The notes beneath the pieces were generated by a model. The model saw nothing but the letters and a program-made list of their open reading frames with translations. It made no database searches and was not told the origin of the DNA. From assembly GCA_963664945.1 (NCBI GenBank), contig OY761822.1:1922001-1986000 (forward strand): a stretch of DNA of 64,000 nt, read 5' to 3'. Shown one piece after another: positions 18,208 through 26,411 of the stretch. The first letter of the stretch is position 1. Each line of letters begins with the position of its first letter. Source of the stretch: UBA6522 sp963664945. Its GTDB lineage: Bacteria > Pseudomonadota > Gammaproteobacteria > Steroidobacterales > Rariloculaceae. The position numbers were made by a program, and so were the translations under genes.

Positions 18208-18490
18208 CGGCCACGGCCCGGCGGGAACACCGTCCCGCGCGGGCCACCCTCCCTGCTCTTTTTACGAAGCCCTCAGGTTAACCCGGCGCCCCGTCCGGAC
18301 ATCGGTCGCGCCAGCACCGCGTTATCCACCGCCTGCCCACCGGCGACATGGCTGACCAAGGGCCCGCGCCCGTGGACAGCCCGTGGATAACGCTGCGTCA
18401 ACGCCGAACTGGCCGTGGCGGATTAATCCACCACGTCAGTTGTTTCACCAGGAACATAATCCGACGAAAAGACGCGGTGGATCAGTGGAA
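18208..18490. other. Non-coding right end of the TniA/TniB-like transposon
   Basis: No gene is supported here. It contains an inverted pair GTTATCCAC (18321-18329) and GTGGATAAC (18383-18391), and the palindrome GGATTAATCC near 18420. It also contains the sub-terminal motif shared with the left end (18456-18468). These are likely transposase-binding sites or promoter elements for the operon reading leftward. Confidence 0.5.
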
Positions 18491-18507
18491 TAATCTGCCC
18501 AACAACA

Positions 18508-18512
18508 CATGG
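18508..18512. repeat. Target-site duplication CATGG, right copy
   Basis: This matches 15007-15011. Removing the transposon and one copy restores the serine recombinase frame. Confidence 0.9.
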
Positions 18513-19815
18513 CCTGAAGTTCGCCCAGAACCGCGTCGCTCGCGTGCCGGCGCACGACCGCGGCGCGTGGCTTCGGCAGATCGACAGATCCCAACGACCA
18601 GCACTTGCCGCCGCGAAGACGCAGCTCGACGCGGGCGCGGTAACCCTGGCGTGTCAGTGTCACGTCCTCGATCAGCAGGCCCAGCAACCGTTTGCGATCG
18701 GCGTTGCCGGTGGCCGGCGCGTTCCAGACCTTGCCGAAGTCGTTGGCCAGTTCGAGCACGCGTTCATCCTGTTCCCCGCAGGCCACGCTTTGGCAGCTGC
18801 CGCTGTGCTGCTCCCGCTCCACGATGGCCTGTTCAAGCGCGCCCAGACGGGTATTCCATTCCGCCTCGAGTTGGGCGGCGACGAGGCGGTTTTCAGGATC
18901 CACTTCCATGAACCGCCGTCGCGCCAGGTCCGCTTCGTGGCGCAGCGCGTCGATACGGTTCACGTGCTGTCGGTCAATGGCCTCGAAGTCCGCCCGCACC
19001 CGCTCGCGCACGGCCAGCGCGAGGGCGATGTTCTGACGGTTCACCGCCGCCACGATGAAGTCCGATACCGCCGCGTCGATCGTGTCTGCGCGCAGACTCT
19101 GGCAGGTGCGGGTGCCAAGACGAACGACATTGTGCTGGCAGTAGTAGTACCAGCGCGCCGGTTCTCCGCGTTTCGGGCGCTCGGCGGCGTAGCGAACCCT
19201 CATCCGGTGCCCGCAATGCCCGCAGATGATCCGGGACTGAAGCAGGGCCCGGCCTTCCCGGGCCGCTGGCTGACGCGCCGCCCCCGGTTTGAACGCGGCC
19301 ACGTTCCTTTTCAGCGTTTCCTGGTTGCGCCGATACGCCTCCCAGTCGATGAACCCGACATGGGCATCGGGTATGCAGACCTGCCACGACTCCATGGCAA
19401 CGCGGGCATAGCTCACCGTGCCGTCGGGGCGCTTGCGGGTGCGGGTGCGCCCGTAGGCGAAACAGCCGGCGTAGCGGGGATTGCGGATCATGCGCTGGAT
19501 GTCGCCGTGATTGGGCACCGACCAGTGCACCTGTCCTTTCATGTGGTACGGCCGCGAAGGCAGCGCCACGGCGTTCTTGCGGAACCACTTCAGTGTCTGC
19601 ATCGCCGAACCGAGGCGACGGAACGTGGTGAACACCAGCTCGATAGCCTCCACGATGGCACGGTCGGGATCCAGGGCGATCTCGCCCGTGTCGGTGTAGA
19701 CCAGGCCGATGGGCAGGCGCAGCCTGAGTTCGCCGCGCTGCGCCTTGCTGCGCTGCCCGCCGATCAACCGGGCGCGGATGCCCTGAAGCTCATACTCCGA
19801 CAGGGCCCCCTTCAG
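18513..19815 (-). pseudogene. Large serine recombinase, central fragment (piece 2 of 3)
   Basis: About 435 codons run from KGALSEYELQGIRARL to GELQAM. It carries the recombinase domain (RLPIGLVYTDTGEI ... HGDIQRMIRNPRYAGCFAYGR) and a zinc-ribbon motif (RIICGHCGHRMRVRYA ... YYYCQHN ... TRTCQSLRA). A long coiled coil follows (about DFEAIDRQHVNRIDALRHEADLARR). This is the canonical large serine recombinase layout after the catalytic domain. The upstream catalytic piece is cut off by the RIT element and the downstream piece by the TniA/TniB transposon. Readthrough codons added by each transposon end make a misleading longer frame (18445-19926). Confidence 0.85.
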
Positions 19816-19816
19816 C

Positions 19817-19903
19817 CCATATGTAGTACAGCTCGTTATGTGAGCCAGCCCCCGCAAGTCACTGTCAACGCGAGCTTTTTCCTGACACAGCCTGACATTA
19901 TAT
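19817..19903. repeat. RIT left inverted repeat (87 bp)
   Basis: It begins CCATATGTAGTACAGCTC and ends CCTGACATTATAT. It is the inverted counterpart of 23181-23267, with a few mismatches near the inner end. Confidence 0.9.
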
Positions 19904-19958
19904 TCACGGCTGGGTTTTTGTGGCATGAAGCCATCTCCACCCTTTTTGGAGATGAATC

Positions 19959-21203
19959 ATGTTCGAAACTCTGTACAAGGATCCCGCGACCATCGCCAAG
20001 TACCGACGTGCGCCGCTTTTGGAGGAGCGCGAACGGTATCTGCGTGTCGTGGTCGCCTTGGGTGTGGTTGGCGATGTGGTGCGCCGGGTTGCCCGTGCGC
20101 AGCTTCTGCTCATAGAGCTGCTGAACCTGCCCGATGCGGACATTCCGGTCCGCGTGGCGACAGTCGAGACGGCGGTGCGGGAGTGGTGCCGGAGCGTGCC
20201 CGAGGTTTCCGCGGCCGATTTCCGGCGTCATGGCTTTCGCTGGCTGCGTTTTCTCGGCTGGCTGGAAGAGCCGCCTCGGGATGCCCATCCGCACGCCCGG
20301 CAAGTGGAGGCCTTCGCGGCCTGGATGCGGGACGATCGGGGACTGTCCGAAGCGACCGTCGGCAACTGCTGTTATGAGGGCGACCGTTTCTTTGCCTGGG
20401 CGGCGCGCAGGAACTTGATGCTCGCCGACATCACGGTCGGTGACGTGGACGAATACCTCGCCGTGCGGATTGCCGACGGCGGTCTTCGGCGCAGGTCGGC
20501 GCGCGCCGTGGCCGGGTGTCTGCGGAGCTTCTTTCGTTTTGCCGAGACGCGGAGCTGGTGCCGGTCGGGCATCGCCGAGTGCATCATGCCGCCGCTTGCG
20601 TATCCCGACCGACCGGTTCCCAAGGGCTTTGATCGGGACGAAGTCGAGAAGTTGCTCGCCACGACCGAACGTTCGACCCCGGTGGACTGCCGCGACCGCG
20701 CGGTGCTGATGATTCTGGCAACCTGCGGGCTCAGGGCCGGCGAGGTTGGCGCTCTGCGCGTCGAGGACATCGACTGGCAGCGCGACATGCTGCATGTGTT
20801 CCGTCCCAAGACCCGGCGCACCGACACGTTTCCGCTGACCCCCTCCGTCGGCAACGCGTTGATGGACTATCTTCTCAAGGTGCGCCCGGATGCGGGACCG
20901 GAGCGGGCCTTGTTCCTGACGCTGCAGGCCCCGTTCAGGCCGCTGACGAGCGGCGCCGTCGGCTGGATCGTGCGCAGCCGCGCCAGGCGCATTGGCATCA
21001 CCGGCAAGCGCCTGGGCGCCCATGCACTTCGTCATGCGGCCGCACAACGGCTGGTCGACGAAGGGTACGGACTGAAGACCGTTGGCGACTTTCTCGGGCA
21101 TTCCAGCCCGAGCGCGACAGCCACCTACGCAAAGATCGATCTGGCCTCGCTTCGCCCGGTCGCCGACATCTGCCTGAAGGAGGTGCTCGATGACACTGCG
21201 TGA
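19959..21203 (+). CDS. ritA: RIT tyrosine recombinase A
   Basis: 414 residues. The start has GGAGATG a few bases upstream. An N-terminal SAM-like core-binding domain (about residues 95-200) precedes the catalytic domain. Catalytic residues: Arg in ATCGLRAGEVGAL, Lys in FRPKTRRTDTF, His and Arg in GAHALRHAAA, His in FLGHSSPSA, Tyr in ATYAKIDL. All are present, so the enzyme looks active. It is the first and longest of the trio and probably acts with the other two on the 87-bp ends. The stop overlaps the next gene by 14 bp. Confidence 0.88.
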   Translation: MFETLYKDPATIAKYRRAPLLEERERYLRVVVALGVVGDVVRRVARAQLLLIELLNLPDADIPVRVATVETAVREWCRSVPEVSAADFRRHGFRWLRFLGWLEEPPRDAHPHARQVEAFAAWMRDDRGLSEATVGNCCYEGDRFFAWAARRNLMLADITVGDVDEYLAVRIADGGLRRRSARAVAGCLRSFFRFAETRSWCRSGIAECIMPPLAYPDRPVPKGFDRDEVEKLLATTERSTPVDCRDRAVLMILATCGLRAGEVGALRVEDIDWQRDMLHVFRPKTRRTDTFPLTPSVGNALMDYLLKVRPDAGPERALFLTLQAPFRPLTSGAVGWIVRSRARRIGITGKRLGAHALRHAAAQRLVDEGYGLKTVGDFLGHSSPSATATYAKIDLASLRPVADICLKEVLDDTA

Positions 21204-22179
21204 AGCCGTTGACCGCTATGTCGCGTGGCAGCGCGACCACGGCGCGAAGTTCCGCTCAAGCGCCCAGACACTCGATACGTTTTGTCGTCGGATCGGAGAG
21301 CACAGGGCCTGTGACTCGGTGGGCGAGGACGAAGTCCGCCGCTTCCTCACCGGCAAGGCGGGCCTCACCAGGACACGTGCCGTGAAGTACGGAACGCTTG
21401 CCGGGTTCTACCGGTTCGCGTTCAGCCGCGGGCATGTGAGCTGCATTCCCATGCCGCCGAGGGAGGCGGAGCCGCGGCCACCGCAGGTCGCACCGTCGTT
21501 CATCTTCACCCACGAGGAATTGCGGCGCCTGTTCAAGGCGGCAGGCACAGGCCGCCGACGTTGCCCCAAGCTCGACGCCGAGACCTTCCGGACATTCCTG
21601 ATCCTGCTCTACGGCACCGGGCTGCGCTCCGGCGAAGCACGAGGACTGACCCTGGCGGACGTGGACCTGGACTCCGCGGTGCTCGCCGTGAACGATACGA
21701 AGTTCTACAAGAGCCGCCTGGTGCCGGTCGGTGCCGACCTCCTCGGCGTGCTTCGCCGATACGCCGCCATCCGGGCGCGCCGCCCCCGGATCGAGGGCAC
21801 GCAATCCACCTTCCTCGCGTGCCGTGACGGATCGCCGCTGAGCAAGAGCATCGTTCGCAATGCCTTCCGTGCGACGCTTCGGGCGGCCGGGATCGACAGG
21901 AGCAAACCCGGATGCCGCGCGGCTTGCCTGCACTCGCTGCGCCACACCTTTGCCACCCACCGCCTGGCCTCGTGGTATCGCCAGGAGGTCGATGTTCAAC
22001 GGCTCCTGCCAGCGCTTTCGACCTACCTCGGCCACAACAGCGTGGCCGCGACGCAGGTCTACATCGCGATGACTCCGGAGTTGCTCGACGAGGCCAGCCA
22101 CCGGTTCGAGCGCTACGTCGAGCACAACCCAAGCCCGGATCCCGGGCAGCATCTGAAAGGAGACACACGCCATGCCTGA
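21190..22179 (+). CDS. ritB: RIT tyrosine recombinase B
   Basis: 329 residues, start ATG 21190 inside the end of ritA, with GGAGGTG just upstream. An N-terminal core-binding domain (REAVDRYVAWQRDHGAKF...) is followed by the catalytic domain. It shows Arg in YGTGLRSGEARGL, a Lys in NDTKFYKSRLVPV, HSLRHTFATH, LGHNSVAATQVY and the nucleophile Tyr in QVYIAMTP. It is intact. Its overlap with both neighbours indicates coupled translation of the three recombinases. Confidence 0.88.
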   Translation: MTLREAVDRYVAWQRDHGAKFRSSAQTLDTFCRRIGEHRACDSVGEDEVRRFLTGKAGLTRTRAVKYGTLAGFYRFAFSRGHVSCIPMPPREAEPRPPQVAPSFIFTHEELRRLFKAAGTGRRRCPKLDAETFRTFLILLYGTGLRSGEARGLTLADVDLDSAVLAVNDTKFYKSRLVPVGADLLGVLRRYAAIRARRPRIEGTQSTFLACRDGSPLSKSIVRNAFRATLRAAGIDRSKPGCRAACLHSLRHTFATHRLASWYRQEVDVQRLLPALSTYLGHNSVAATQVYIAMTPELLDEASHRFERYVEHNPSPDPGQHLKGDTRHA

Positions 22180-23173
22180 AATCAACTCAACACTCGGCAC
22201 CTGGGTCAAGCGCTTCCTCATGGAGTATCTCCCGAGCGAACGCAATCTGGCCGTCAATACAATCAGGAGCTATCGCGACTGCCTGACGCTGCTGTTGCCC
22301 TTCGTGGCCGAGCGCGCCGCCAAGGCAGTGGAACGGCTCGCGGTCGAAGACCTGTCCGCTGAGCGCGTGACGGGCTTTCTCGGCCACCTGGAACAAGAAC
22401 GCAACTGCTCGGTGCAGACCCGCAACCTGCGCCTTACGGCAATCCGGTCCTTCGCCCGCTACGTCGCGGTGCGCGACGCCGCACTTGTCGAATGGGCCGG
22501 CAGTGTCCGCGCCATCCCACTCAAGAAAACGGTGCGGCCACGGATCCTCTGGCTGTCGAACGAGAACATGGACGCCATGATCGCCAGGACGGACAAGCAC
22601 ACCGTTGCAGGGCGGGTCGAGCACGTCTTGCTGCTGTTCCTCTACAACACCGGGGCGAGAGCCTCCGAGGCGGCGGGACTGCAGTTGGAAGATCTGCATC
22701 TGCCGGAGCGCACGGGCGACAACGCGCGTGTAACGATCCATGGCAAGGGCGGAAAGGTCCGCATCACTCCGATGTGGTCGAGGACCGCCAAGGCCCTCGC
22801 CGCTTTGTCCAGGGACCGCCCGCCCGGGTGCGAGAGCGTCTTCTGGAGCCGGCATCGCAAACTCTACACTCGCCATGGCCTTATCGAACTCGTGAAGCGT
22901 GCCGCCGCCCGCGTGCCGGAACTCACTGGGCAAAAGGTCACGCCCCATGTGCTGCGCCACAGTTGTGCCTGTAACCTCCTTCGTTCCGGCGTCGACATCA
23001 ACACCATTCGTGCCTGGCTCGGTCACGTGTCGCTCGCGACCACCAATATCTACGCCGAAATCGATCTCAAGGCCAAGGAAGAGGCGATGAAATCCACTTG
23101 CCCCGGCGACGCGGGAGATGAACCGCGATGGAAGGCAACAGTCGGCCTGCTTGAACAGCTGAAGGCAATCTGA
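22172..23173 (+). CDS. ritC: RIT tyrosine recombinase C
   Basis: 333 residues, start ATG 22172 overlapping ritB by 8 bp, with AAAGGAGA upstream. XerC/D-like: core-binding N-terminus (TWVKRFLMEYLPSERNLAVNTIRSY), then Arg in YNTGARASEAAGL, Lys in IHGKGGKVRITPM, HVLRHSCACNLL, LGHVSLATTNIYAEID with the catalytic Tyr. It is intact and ends just inside the right inverted repeat. Confidence 0.88.
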   Translation: MPEINSTLGTWVKRFLMEYLPSERNLAVNTIRSYRDCLTLLLPFVAERAAKAVERLAVEDLSAERVTGFLGHLEQERNCSVQTRNLRLTAIRSFARYVAVRDAALVEWAGSVRAIPLKKTVRPRILWLSNENMDAMIARTDKHTVAGRVEHVLLLFLYNTGARASEAAGLQLEDLHLPERTGDNARVTIHGKGGKVRITPMWSRTAKALAALSRDRPPGCESVFWSRHRKLYTRHGLIELVKRAAARVPELTGQKVTPHVLRHSCACNLLRSGVDINTIRAWLGHVSLATTNIYAEIDLKAKEEAMKSTCPGDAGDEPRWKATVGLLEQLKAI

Positions 23174-23180
23174 AGGGCAA

Positions 23181-23267
23181 ATATTATGTCAGGCTGTGTC
23201 ACGAAAAAGCTCGCGTTGACAGTGACTTGCGGGGGCTGGCTCACATAACGAGCTGTACTACATATGG
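23181..23267. repeat. RIT right inverted repeat (87 bp)
   Basis: It begins ATATTATGTCAGG on the plus strand and ends GTACTACATATGG, mirroring 19817-19903. Confidence 0.9.
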
Positions 23268-23297
23268 ACTGCTATGTGGGGCCCCACATAGCAGTCC
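23266..23297. repeat. 32-bp perfect palindrome at the RIT right junction
   Basis: The half-site GGACTGCTATGTGGGG is followed immediately by its exact reverse complement. The outer GGACTG on the gene side is the native recombinase sequence (codons Gly-Leu), while the rest is absent from the reconstructed target. It is therefore part of the element's attachment region or was made during insertion. Confidence 0.85.
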
Positions 23298-23696
23298 CAG
23301 TAGCAACCGGTCATTGGTCAAACGTGGATCGTAGACCCCGTCCGGGTCGATTACCAAGGAGCCGGCCAAGGCGCACAGGTCGATCAGATGATGCCAGTCC
23401 CGCCCGTTTCTGGAAAGCCTGGACGCCTCGATACACATCACCGCTCCGACCGACCCGGCGCACACCGCGGCGGCCAGCTTCTGAAAGCCTGGACGTTCTG
23501 CGGCCCCGGAGCCGGAACGGCCGAGATCGTCATCAATGACTGTCACGGACGCAAACCCGAAGCCGCGGGCCGTTTCGACCAAACCGTACTGGCGCCGTTG
23601 GCTCTCAGTGTTGTTTTTCACTTGCCCGGCGGTGGATTGGCGAATGTAGACGGCCGCGCCGCGACAAAGATGTTCAGGCGTGATCTTCGAACTCAT
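23292..23696 (-). pseudogene. Large serine recombinase, catalytic N-terminal fragment (piece 1 of 3)
   Basis: 135 codons from MSSKITPEHLCRGAAVYIR to NDRLLLGL. The catalytic Ser is in YIRQSTAGQV (Ser21). The resolvase-fold signatures DDDLGRSGSG and the active-site arginine stretch EASRLSRNGRDW are present. The start codon sits within the end of the upstream small gene in a different frame, implying coupled translation. The RIT element follows directly. Joining the three pieces gives 405 + 1305 + 378 bp = 696 codons including the stop, with no internal stop, so loss of function came only from the two insertions. Confidence 0.88.
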
Positions 23697-23859
23697 CCTT
23701 CGCCTCCTTCGGGTTGAGCGACTCTGTCTGCTGAGCCAGCGCTTCGAGCAGTAGATCGGACAGGGTCCGCACCAACGCCGCCGATCGCGGCGCCACTGGC
23801 ATCGTGGGTTCCAGGTTCAACATGAGTTGGGTTCGCGGTCGGGACACTGGTGGTGTCAT
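23674..23859 (-). CDS. Small protein upstream of the serine recombinase (61 aa)
   Basis: The ATG at 23859 has AGGAGACC just upstream and the stop at 23674 lies 23 bp inside the recombinase gene. The C-terminal half is a predicted amphipathic helix (SAALVRTLSDLLLEALAQQTES) followed by an acidic, lysine-containing tail. I do not recognise a named family. Short proteins in this position are common companions of large serine recombinases in IS-like elements, and it may act as an accessory or directionality factor. It is apparently intact. Confidence 0.5.
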   Translation of the reverse strand: MTPPVSRPRTQLMLNLEPTMPVAPRSAALVRTLSDLLLEALAQQTESLNPKEAKDEFEDHA

Positions 23860-23869
23860 CGGCGGTCTC

Positions 23870-24150
23870 CTTGTATGGGGACCTTGATGATGACGCAATC
23901 GCCTGATTCGGCAACAACACGGCAAGCGCCTCGGACAGCTCAAGCAACGCATCGGCTCGCGCGAGCGGCGAACCGACGGACATACTCCGGCACAAAATAG
24001 GATCGCACATCCAGCGCGGAACCTTGCGTGAGACGTGTGGATCTTCTTCGACGAGGAGAACTATCCCGTCCCGACGGTTGCCTGAACGAACCTGCAAGCG
24101 GCGACCGCAAAAGGGATGCCAACGATACTCGACCGTTACGAAGCTAGAGT
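23870..24150 (-). pseudogene. Conserved recombinase-element protein, 5'-truncated, possibly frameshifted
   Basis: This minus-strand frame encodes SFVTVEYRWHPFCGRRLQVR, then VLLVEEDPHVSRKVPRWMCD and SVGSPLARADALLELSEAL. The pattern (VEY-WHP, VPxWM-D, AL-EL) looks like the short DUF5372-type proteins beside serine recombinases; this is a memory-based match. The 5' end is lost at the junction with IS66 near 24150. The current frame runs past the expected end into the next gene, whereas a one-base shift gives an ending SGDCVIIKVPIQGDRR with a stop overlapping the next ATG. A frameshift is therefore likely. Confidence 0.45.
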
Positions 24151-24326
24151 TATATGCAGAATGAAATAGAGTTGGCCCGCTTGGCCCGGAAGACATAGGC
24201 CACCCCCGAATACGGGTCCAGGCCCAGCTCGTTCTGCACCACCGCGGCCAGCCCGTCGTGGCCCTTGCGGAAATCCACAGCCCGTGTGGCCACCACGATC
24301 CGTGTACCGCCCAACGGGACCATCAT
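24150..24326 (-). pseudogene. tnpB: IS66 TnpB (Orf2), 3'-truncated
   Basis: The start ATG overlaps the tnpA stop as ATGA, typical of IS66. The first 50 residues match the family: MMVPLGGTRIVVATRAVDFRK, the GHDGLAAVVQNELGLDP stretch and SGVAYVFRAKRA. Homology stops at about base 24177 and the frame ends a few codons later in NSISFCI. The full protein is about 115 residues, so half is missing. Confidence 0.85.
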
Positions 24327-24833
24327 GACGCCCCCGCCAGCGCCACGGCGATCGCCGCGATCCCGGCCGGGTCGGTGACCCCCTCCAGGCGCACCGTCAC
24401 CCCGCGCCCTTCGATCACCGCCGAATGCGCCGCCTCCACCTCCACGGTGGCAAATCCCCCTTCCGGCGCTGACGCCGAGGAGGCCGGCGCGACCAGCTCG
24501 CCGGCGCGCAGCTGCGTGCGCCACGACGACAGCAGCCTGCGCGTGATGCCGTGTCGGGCAGCCACCGCCGTGATCGTCTCCGAGGAGGCGAAGCTCTCGC
24601 GAGCGATCCGAATCTTCTCTTCCACGTCCCAGGACCGCCGCGTTCTACGCGTCTTTCGCTTGCGTCGCTTGCGCCCAACCGCAGCCGCTCCGTTGGCCGC
24701 AGCCGCCCCGCCACGGGCCTCGCCCCTGGCATCCAGATCATCGTTCCGCATCGGAAATCACTCCTTATATATAGTGGAGTGATCCCACCTCATTGGCTCA
24801 CCGATAGAAAGGTGGGGTCGGCGAAGCGCTTAC
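24172..24833 (-). mobile_element. IS66-family element remnant
   Basis: The right end (reading leftward) begins GTAAGCGCTTCGCC at 24833, matching the GTAAGCG terminus usual for IS66. It carries tnpA complete and tnpB truncated; tnpC (the DDE transposase) and the other end are gone. Its intact end is inserted directly into the relaxase gene. Confidence 0.85.
24323..24751 (-). CDS. tnpA: IS66 TnpA (Orf1), HTH protein
   Basis: 142 residues. A basic N-terminus (GRKRRKRKTRRTRRSWDVEEKIRIARESF) is followed by a helix-turn-helix (ITAVAARHGITRRLLSSWRTQLRAG). A C-terminal VEVEAAHSAVIEGRGVTVRLEG stretch then follows, as in IS66 accessory protein A. It is full length but non-functional in context because tnpC is missing. 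Confidence 0.82.
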   Translation of the reverse strand: MRNDDLDARGEARGGAAAANGAAAVGRKRRKRKTRRTRRSWDVEEKIRIARESFASSETITAVAARHGITRRLLSSWRTQLRAGELVAPASSASAPEGGFATVEVEAAHSAVIEGRGVTVRLEGVTDPAGIAAIAVALAGAS

Positions 24834-25492
24834 GTTCTTTCGATACCGTAGCCGAGGTCTTTCAGTTCCGCCGCCAGTTCGCTGCGGTACATCGCCCCCA
24901 GCAGCATCTTGGAGGCGTACAGCCGCTCGTTGGCCATCGTCCTCCACTTGCCGTCCGGGCCCTGCAGCATGTTGGCGATCACCGAATGGGTGTGCAGCGC
25001 CGGGTCCAGGTTCCTGGACGTCTGGTGCCTGAAGGTGGCGATCACGGCGCGCTGGCCGCGCGTGCGGACCATCTGTCCGCTCGCGGCATCGTGCACGCGG
25101 GTCTCGGCGGCGTTTTTTTCGAACCAATCAAGCGAGCGGCCCACCGCGCGGTCGTGGGCCTGCACGATGTGCTCGTCCCCGCCGACCAGCGCAGCCAGCG
25201 ACACCGACTTGGGCGCGGAGAACGTCAGGTCGCGCCCGGGGCGGTGGTGAATGTTACCGCCGCCGACACGGCGCCCGAGGCGTTGGCCGGAGCCGTCAGG
25301 CACTTCGCCCGCCAGCACCTGGCCGAAGGTGTCGGGATCGACCGGGCCTTCCAGGCCCAGCTCGGCCGCGCCGCGGCCCCTCCAGTCACTCGCCGCGCGG
25401 TGCTCGGGAGAATCCTTGGCGTAGTAGCCATCGCGCTCGTAGTAATGTGCGCCCTGCGACGGGCTCGCCACCGCCCCGATCGAGGCAACCAT
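24830..25492 (-). pseudogene. MobF/TrwC-type relaxase, N-terminal fragment
   Basis: The start ATG 25492 overlaps the preceding stop as TGATG, which decides the start over the longer upstream frame. About 219 native residues remain: catalytic Tyr region (GAHYYERDGYYAKD), the RDLTFSAPKSVSL motif and the metal-binding His cluster in DPALHTHSVIANM. These are hallmark motifs of TrwC/TraI relaxases that nick oriT during conjugation. The reading frame is cut at GYGIER by the IS66 end and stops at once; the helicase half is gone. It is evidence of a former conjugative or mobilizable element. Confidence 0.88.
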
Positions 25493-26163
25493 CAGATCCA
25501 GCGCCCGTAGTCGCGTTTCCGGCGGCGGCGGTGCGCGGCCTTTTTTGTCTCGCCCTTCCTCCCGGAATCCGTGTCCGCACGACGCTTTCCGACCGCTGCC
25601 GGATTTCTGCCCTGCCGGCGTCGGGAACCCACCGGCGGGTCCGCCGATTCCCGAGCGGGCGCGGCAGCCACCGGCTGCCCTGACTCCGACTCCGCCGGGG
25701 CCGCAATCGATTCCGGCGTCTTCTGCGGCAGAGCCGGCTGATTCCGCCCAACGGCCAGTTGCACTTTCGCCGACTCGCACACCGGGCACACGGTCCGGCG
25801 TTCGTCCCGCCGACGGCGGATCGGCACAAGGCGGAGCAGGGCGACGCCGACACCGCACCAGGCGCCCAGTTCGGCGGATTGCCTCGCCGTGTACCGCAGG
25901 TTCCCGCGCGCAACCAGCGCATCCCCACTGGACCACAATTGCCTGCGCGTCAGCATCAGCACCTCCCCGCCGGACGTTCGGTACTCGACTTGCGCACCGG
26001 CGTCTCCACCGATCGCGATCAGCAGTTCCACGAGCGTAAGCTTGCCGGTCGCGTACCAGTCATGGCCCGTCGCGTCCCGCACCAGCCCCACGGCGCAGGC
26101 CAGCGCCGACGTCGCGAGGACGCCGATCACCATGAACCGCAGCGCCCGGATCAACGCGGACAA
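25492..26163 (-). CDS. Membrane protein upstream of the relaxase
   Basis: 223 residues. A hydrophobic N-terminal helix (about residues 8-28, ALRFMVIGVLATSALACAVGLV) and a weaker second one (GAWCGVGVALLRLV, about 98-112) are followed by a long basic, low-complexity tail (RRRKRDYGRWI at the end). The arrangement of helix, periplasmic loop, helix and cytosol resembles the N-terminus of type IV coupling proteins, but no Walker motif is present. A truncated coupling protein or a small relaxosome membrane protein are both possible. Translation is coupled to the relaxase (TGATG), and the start overlaps the upstream HTH gene by 13 bp. Confidence 0.5.
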   Translation of the reverse strand: MSALIRALRFMVIGVLATSALACAVGLVRDATGHDWYATGKLTLVELLIAIGGDAGAQVEYRTSGGEVLMLTRRQLWSSGDALVARGNLRYTARQSAELGAWCGVGVALLRLVPIRRRRDERRTVCPVCESAKVQLAVGRNQPALPQKTPESIAAPAESESGQPVAAAPARESADPPVGSRRRQGRNPAAVGKRRADTDSGRKGETKKAAHRRRRKRDYGRWI

Positions 26164-26387
26164 TCGATGTGCATGCAGCGTTGCCGGCTCCCATCGTCCG
26201 AGGTGGACCTGCGACTGCGTGCCTCAAGCCACTCGTTCAGCTTCGCCGCGGTGTACCGGACCGCGTGGCCCATCTTGACGAATTCAGGCCCCTCGCCCGA
26301 GACCCGGAATCGCTCCAGCGTGCGTGCGCTGAGCCCGAGCCGCTTCGCGGTCTGCTCCGTAGTCAGCAGCGTCGTTTGCCCGTTCAT
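26151..26387 (-). CDS. AlpA/excisionase-like HTH protein
   Basis: 78 residues with a MerR-like winged HTH: LLTTEQTAKRLGLSARTLERFRVSGEGPEFVKMGHAVRYTAAKLNEWLEAR. The final KLNEWLE helix is the signature of the HTH_17/excisionase family. It probably regulates the integrase or acts as directionality factor for the island. It is first in the HTH-membrane protein-relaxase string and is intact. Confidence 0.75.
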   Translation of the reverse strand: MNGQTTLLTTEQTAKRLGLSARTLERFRVSGEGPEFVKMGHAVRYTAAKLNEWLEARSRRSTSDDGSRQRCMHIDCPR

Positions 26388-26411
26388 CTATCTCATTCTC
26401 CCTGCAAATCC

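Larger units (their letters stand above)
15012..18507 (-). mobile_element. TniA/TniB-like transposon, 3496 bp, complete
   Basis: The ends are perfect 17-bp inverted repeats TGTTGTTGGGCAGATTA (15012-15028 and 18491-18507), starting TGT as in Mu/Tn7/Tn5053-type elements. A 5-bp duplication CATGG flanks them (15007-15011 and 18508-18512). A second inverted sub-terminal motif TTCGTCGGATTAT lies at 15041-15053 and 18456-18468, presumably a transposase site. Four genes lie inside, all on the minus strand: a zinc-ribbon-like protein, a DDE transposase, an AAA ATPase and a 69-residue protein. No cargo gene is visible. The element interrupts the serine recombinase. Confidence 0.92.
19816..23291 (+). 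mobile_element. Recombinase-In-Trio (RIT) element
   Basis: Three consecutive overlapping tyrosine-recombinase genes are bounded by 87-bp inverted repeats (19817-19903 and 23181-23267) that differ at only a few positions. This is the defining architecture of RIT elements. It sits inside the serine recombinase gene. A CAG triplet appears at both junctions (19813-19815 and 23292-23294), and deleting the element with one CAG restores the frame as LLLGL-KGALSEYEL. The right side carries an extra perfect palindrome. Exact ends cannot be fixed to the base. Confidence 0.88.
14600..24166 (-). mobile_element. Serine-recombinase element, itself invaded by two transposons
   Basis: Genes read right to left: a short conserved protein (about 24150-23870), a 61-residue protein, then a large serine recombinase broken in three pieces. 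Possible ends are TTTCATAATGCAT at 14600-14612 and its inverted, two-mismatch counterpart ATGCAGAATGAAA at 24154-24166. The element abuts truncated IstA on the left and truncated IS66 TnpB on the right. Its insertion history is therefore not a simple one and the boundaries are inferred. Confidence 0.5.
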
